Below are positions 13,889 to 14,444 of a DNA stretch of 14,444 nucleotides, piece after piece. The stretch's first letter is position 1, and every line of letters begins with the position of its first letter. The position numbers and the translations under genes are program-made. The notes beneath the pieces were generated by a model that worked only from the letters and a program-made list of their open reading frames with translations, did not search any database and was not told the origin of the DNA. Source of the DNA: DASPKW01 sp038244055 (GTDB lineage Bacteria; Planctomycetota; Phycisphaerae; Tepidisphaerales; Tepidisphaeraceae); contig JBBRTW010000156.1 in assembly GCA_038244055.1 (NCBI GenBank), positions 1 through 14,444 on the forward strand, given 5' to 3'.

Positions 13889-14444
13889 TCAGCCTTCCCA
13901 AACCTTATGCAGATCAATTTCCAGCCCGTCGAAACCAGAGGGGCGGAGCCGGTCATTCCCCTTACCGGAAGCGTCCTCGAAAAATTCGCCGCCGCGGAGA
14001 ATCCAGCATTCCAGCGATTTGGACAGCGCATCCACGATCCAGTAATTGGGGACGCGGAATTCGGCGTACCATTGTTTCTTGGTCACATGGTCGTGCGTTT
14101 TGTGGCCGCGGCTGACGGATTCGATGATGAGCGTCGGAGGAAGGGTCAGTGGATTGCGCTTCCAGTCGGAATCCGGCGGCGGGAATTGGAGCGCTTCAAA
14201 AGCCGCGATCGCGCCGCCGACAATGACCACGCTATCAGCACGAACAACCCGCGCTGGATCGATTTCGATATCCACCTCGCCCGAAGAGACGTAGCGGATG
14301 CCGCGCGCTAAGAAGTAGTCGCGGAGAATGTACTTGAGGTTATCGACGACCTGGCCGCCTTCGAAGAGTGCTGGAGGCATGAGGGTGAGAATCCCATTGA
14401 GAATTTCGTAGCGCCCGGCATCCCAGAGCGCGCGGATTTCCGGA
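13889..14444 (-). CDS. Uma2-family (DUF820) PD-(D/E)XK nuclease-like protein, N-terminus cut
   Basis: The frame is open to the window edge: upstream of the internal ATG at 14380 it still encodes PEIRALWDAGRYEILNGILT, matching the Uma2 opening (xRYELIDGEL...MPP), so the gene starts beyond 14444 and 184 residues are visible. The core is LPPTLIIESVSRGHKTHDHVTKKQWY followed by VPNYWIVD, the family's E...K region and YW(I/L)VD signature. The first acidic residue, usually in a PD motif, appears here as RADSVVIVGG, so the aspartate is kept but the proline is not. Uma2 proteins have a restriction-endonuclease-like fold, often occur in many copies per genome in cyanobacteria and planctomycetes, and their role is largely unknown. 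It is on the same strand as the membrane protein at 11974-13779, 109 bp upstream of it; no functional link is evident. Confidence 0.87.
   Translation of the reverse strand, partial: PEIRALWDAGRYEILNGILTLMPPALFEGGQVVDNLKYILRDYFLARGIRYVSSGEVDIEIDPARVVRADSVVIVGGAIAAFEALQFPPPDSDWKRNPLTLPPTLIIESVSRGHKTHDHVTKKQWYAEFRVPNYWIVDALSKSLECWILRGGEFFEDASGKGNDRLRPSGFDGLEIDLHKVWEG

Noticed and set aside
1..14444. A defence, secretion or biosynthetic gene cluster in the window
   Set aside because: The genes are mostly solitary housekeeping or unknown envelope genes on alternating strands; nothing groups into a known or plausible multi-gene system.

Overview
The window looks like chromosomal DNA of a planctomycete, most likely in or near class Phycisphaerae. 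This is inference from gene types and repeats, with no database search. The signs are: a secreted DUF1549-type protein with a CxxCH motif (the cytochrome-like family abundant in Planctomycetes); two unrelated-length membrane proteins that both begin with a CxxC...GLP...CPECG zinc ribbon; a Bacillus/Wolinella-type succinate dehydrogenase (long SdhA, five-helix SdhC); and GC-rich intergenic repeats, including palindromes that translate spuriously as HGRDARAT.

Layout from left to right. 1-1314 (minus): DUF1549 protein, C-terminus cut by the window edge. 1315-1728: a repeat-rich gap with operator-like dyads, a 142-bp element with inverted ends, and an 8-unit heptamer array that touches the next stop codon. 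1729-2466 (minus): zinc-ribbon membrane protein. 2554-3198 (plus): lipoprotein, divergent from it. 3209-6589 (minus): a broken succinate dehydrogenase locus, transcribed sdhC, then a DinB-family gene, then sdhA, with no sdhB visible and repeat clusters on both sides of the DinB gene. 6590-6903: the sdhC promoter and a 160-bp element with perfect 29-bp inverted ends. 6904-7713 (minus): truB. 7820-8698 (minus): family 2 glycosyltransferase. 8699-9107: divergent regulatory region with a good promoter for purF. 9108-10559 (plus): purF. 10560-11129: a gap with decayed repeats. 11130-12041 (plus): secreted beta-propeller, overlapping tail to tail with 11974-13779 (minus), a zinc-ribbon multi-pass membrane protein with an internal duplication. 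13889-14444 (minus): Uma2-family nuclease-like protein, N-terminus cut by the window edge.

The genes do not form one system. SdhC and SdhA are two parts of the respiratory succinate:quinone oxidoreductase; PurF makes the first committed intermediate of purines; TruB modifies tRNA; the rest are envelope or unknown-function proteins. The most unusual content is between the genes: period-7 repeats at two separate loci, two of them built as four heptamers facing four inverted heptamers, plus two mobile-looking elements with inverted ends. No CRISPR array, rRNA or tRNA gene was found.
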